Source: Monocercomonoides exilis
Lineage: Eukaryota; Preaxostyla; Oxymonadida; Polymastigidae
Direction of reading: 5' to 3'
DNA length: 64,000 nucleotides
NCBI GenBank assembly: GCA_001643675.2
Contig: LSRY02000030.1
Coordinates: 103,501-167,500 of the forward strand
The notes under the pieces were generated by a model. That model made no database searches. It was not told the DNA's origin and saw nothing but the letters and a program-made list of their open reading frames with translations. The translations under genes were made by a program, and so were the position numbers. This document shows, in pieces, positions 62,501 to 64,000 of the stretch; positions within the stretch are counted from its first letter, which is position 1; each line of letters begins with the position of its first letter.

Positions 62501-62814
62501 GCCGGTTGGAAAGGATGACAAAGGCGATGATATCTCACTCCCCAAGCTCGCGAATCACACTGGCAGATGTGAAAAAGGGGTTGTTTGAGTTGTTTCCGTT
62601 GGAGTCGAAAATGGTGACGATTTCGGATGCAATTGAGATTTATGGAACGAAAGAAGGGGAATATGAATGTGGAGAAGCTGGAGATGGGAATGATGATGGG
62701 GACAGGCATAGACAACAAAGACGCAGCACAGTCGCAGAAACAGAAACAGAAGAAGATCAATCAGCAGAAGCAAGATCAGAAGAAAAAGAGATCAGAGTTT
62801 CATTTTTCCAATAA
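53507..62814 (+). CDS. Giant type I membrane protein with Pmp-like repeats and pseudokinase tail
   Basis: Exons 53507-54475 and 54559-62814 join in phase 0 across an 83-nt intron (GTGTGG...GATTAG) to about 3074 aa. I chose the ATG at 53507 because it starts a signal peptide (MRVVNAIAIVALLLNSLLMA); an ATG 47 codons upstream would bury it. The ectodomain is Cys- and Asn-rich with Pmp-type motifs (FIGNSAFHMGGAI, FERNSANKGGAIHF) and at least five ~350-380-aa repeats. Each carries a CG...C module (55.2, 56.3, 57.4, 58.6 and 59.6 kb), and GRGG plus N-A-GRD motifs recur. One membrane span (61393-61467, about residues 2602-2626) precedes a basic, helical, Ser-rich cytoplasmic tail. The tail ends in a kinase C-lobe: RWKAPELLINKKMG (APE motif), VVFSIGMMLWECLTLEIPFG, then RITLADVKKGLFELFP. 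No glycine loop, VAIK lysine, HRD or DFG was seen, so it is probably a pseudokinase. From memory, this architecture is a large oxymonad family. A surface receptor or adhesin role is inferred. Confidence 0.85.
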
Positions 62815-62816
62815 AA
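62811..62816 (+). terminator. AATAAA overlapping the stop codon
   Basis: The TAA stop at 62812-62814 lies within AATAAA. A second AATAAA is at 62944-62949, a more ordinary distance for a polyadenylation signal. Confidence 0.3.
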
Positions 62817-63571
62817 AGAGCAATCAACACACTCATTGATATTTAATGACGTTTTATTCAATTGATTGAACAGGATCAACTCAGATATTTTCAACAGTCA
62901 GAAAGCATGTCACAAGAATGGAAGGCTGCATTGAACGAAATTAAATAAAGAAATTCAAATCAAAAATGGGAATTCAAATATTGTGAGTTGGCTGCAAAAG
63001 AGTGAAAACGAAACTATTAATGTTTGTTTTTCTGAGAGGATATTGTTCATCTGTTGTGTATTGTGCAGATCGGTATTTGAAAAGAATGTGCTTATGTTTT
63101 CTGTTTTCGGACATGTTTTGATTTGAACTTGTTTGTTTTTATTGAGTTTTATTTTTTTGTTATTCAGACCATTTTGTTATTCCTTTTTAAATATGTTTTG
63201 AAAAATTCATAATTGTGATTATTTGTTTTCACAAATTGTGAGCAACTGCTTCTCAACGAGAAAGCACAGCAAACAATGTTTCAGCTTTATTTTTTGACAT
63301 TCTGAACATTCATTTCACTTATTTTTTTTTTATTATAACTTCACATCAACGAAATAAAGAACATGGAAGGAAACAATATGGAAACAAAAGAGTTATGTTT
63401 GTTTATGATGAATGAATAAATCAAAGAATAATCATCAAACAAATGTTATATTTGTTTTTTGGGAAAAATATTGCACTTCATGCTTTTTTAACGAAAAATT
63501 ATGCACTTTTAATTGACTTTTTGTGACGTAAAATAGTTATGAGATGGGTTCTTTTTTTGAAAAATACACCA
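62815..63571. other. AT-rich intergenic spacer
   Basis: No gene or RNA was recognised. It contains AATAAA motifs after the membrane-protein gene and leads into the minisatellite. Confidence 0.6.
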
Positions 63572-63804
63572 AAAATTATTCAAGATCGAAAAACTTTAAT
63601 TCGAAATCGAAAAAGTTTAAAACAACATCGAAAAACTTTAATTCAACATCGAAAATTATTATTCAAAATCGAAAAAGTTTAATTCAACATCGAAATTAAT
63701 TATTCAAAATCGGAAAACTTTAATTCGAAATCGAAAAAGTTTAATTCGAAATCGAAAATATTTAATTCAACATCGAAAAAGTTTAATTCGAAATCGAAAA
63801 TAAA
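63572..63804. repeat. 21-bp minisatellite, about 11 units
   Basis: Tandem units built on AATTCGAAATCGAAAAAG plus TTT, with variants at the third to eighth bases (TTCAACATCG, TTCAAAATCG, TTCGAAATCG). Units diverge by a few bases but keep the ATCGAAAA core and the 21-bp period. The DNA after it, to 64000, is AT-rich with nothing recognised. Confidence 0.85.
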
Positions 63805-64000
63805 GATAATTTGTTCAGAATTTCAATTCAAATCAAAACAAAGGAAATTTCATAGACACTAATGTTGATATTTGCAAAAGTTTATTAATTGGAAATGTTT
63901 ATTTTTCATTTTTTATTAGTGTTTTCTATGATAAAGACTGAAATCAATTGATTATTTTCTCATTTTGAAGATTGAAAATTATATATTTTATCAGTTTCCA

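Noticed and set aside
6343-62814. A Streblomastix-like genetic code with TAA/TAG as Gln
   Set aside because: The genes use CAA and CAG freely, and TAA and TGA end long frames at sensible places, so the standard code fits.

Overview
The window reads as nuclear DNA of a flagellate protist, most likely an oxymonad close to Monocercomonoides (Preaxostyla). Four things support this: AT-rich spacers with short (43-211 nt), mostly GT-AG spliceosomal introns; standard stop codons with CAA/CAG used for Gln, which argues against the reassigned code of Streblomastix; a member of what I recall as a large Monocercomonoides multigene family; and a huge surface protein with Pmp-like repeats, one membrane span and a kinase-like tail. 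The species call is from memory and was not searched.

Layout. 1-4232: low-complexity DNA with triplet and dinucleotide tracts and one decayed coding patch. 4233-5524: multigene-family member with an apparent GC-AG intron. 5525-6342: spacer with A32 and a foldback repeat. 6343-21105: five-exon gene for a giant (~4785 aa) leucine-rich-repeat protein resembling STK11IP/LIP1, bloated by serine tracts. 21525-42376: five-exon gene for a giant (~6822 aa) protein phosphatase 4 regulatory subunit 3 (PP4R3/SMEK/Psy2), about eight times the usual length. 43318-44267: three-exon gene for TAF12, a histone-fold subunit of TFIID/SAGA. 44879-51143: a 6.3-kb mobile element with perfect 16-bp terminal inverted repeats and a 7-8 bp target duplication. 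It holds decayed coding sequence on both strands and a nested, dead Tc1/mariner-pogo-type transposon (48419-50432). 51190-51588: a second, larger foldback element. 53507-62814: two-exon gene for a ~3074-aa type I membrane protein with five ectodomain repeats and a pseudokinase-like tail. 63572-63804: a 21-bp minisatellite.

All five intact genes lie on the + strand; they are functionally unrelated and spliced separately. The striking features are the two adjacent housekeeping-type genes inflated by triplet pyrimidine and purine tracts, and the element-within-element structure at 44.9-51.1 kb. I derived exon joins by hand from reading frame, splice dinucleotides and remembered family alignments; no search was run.
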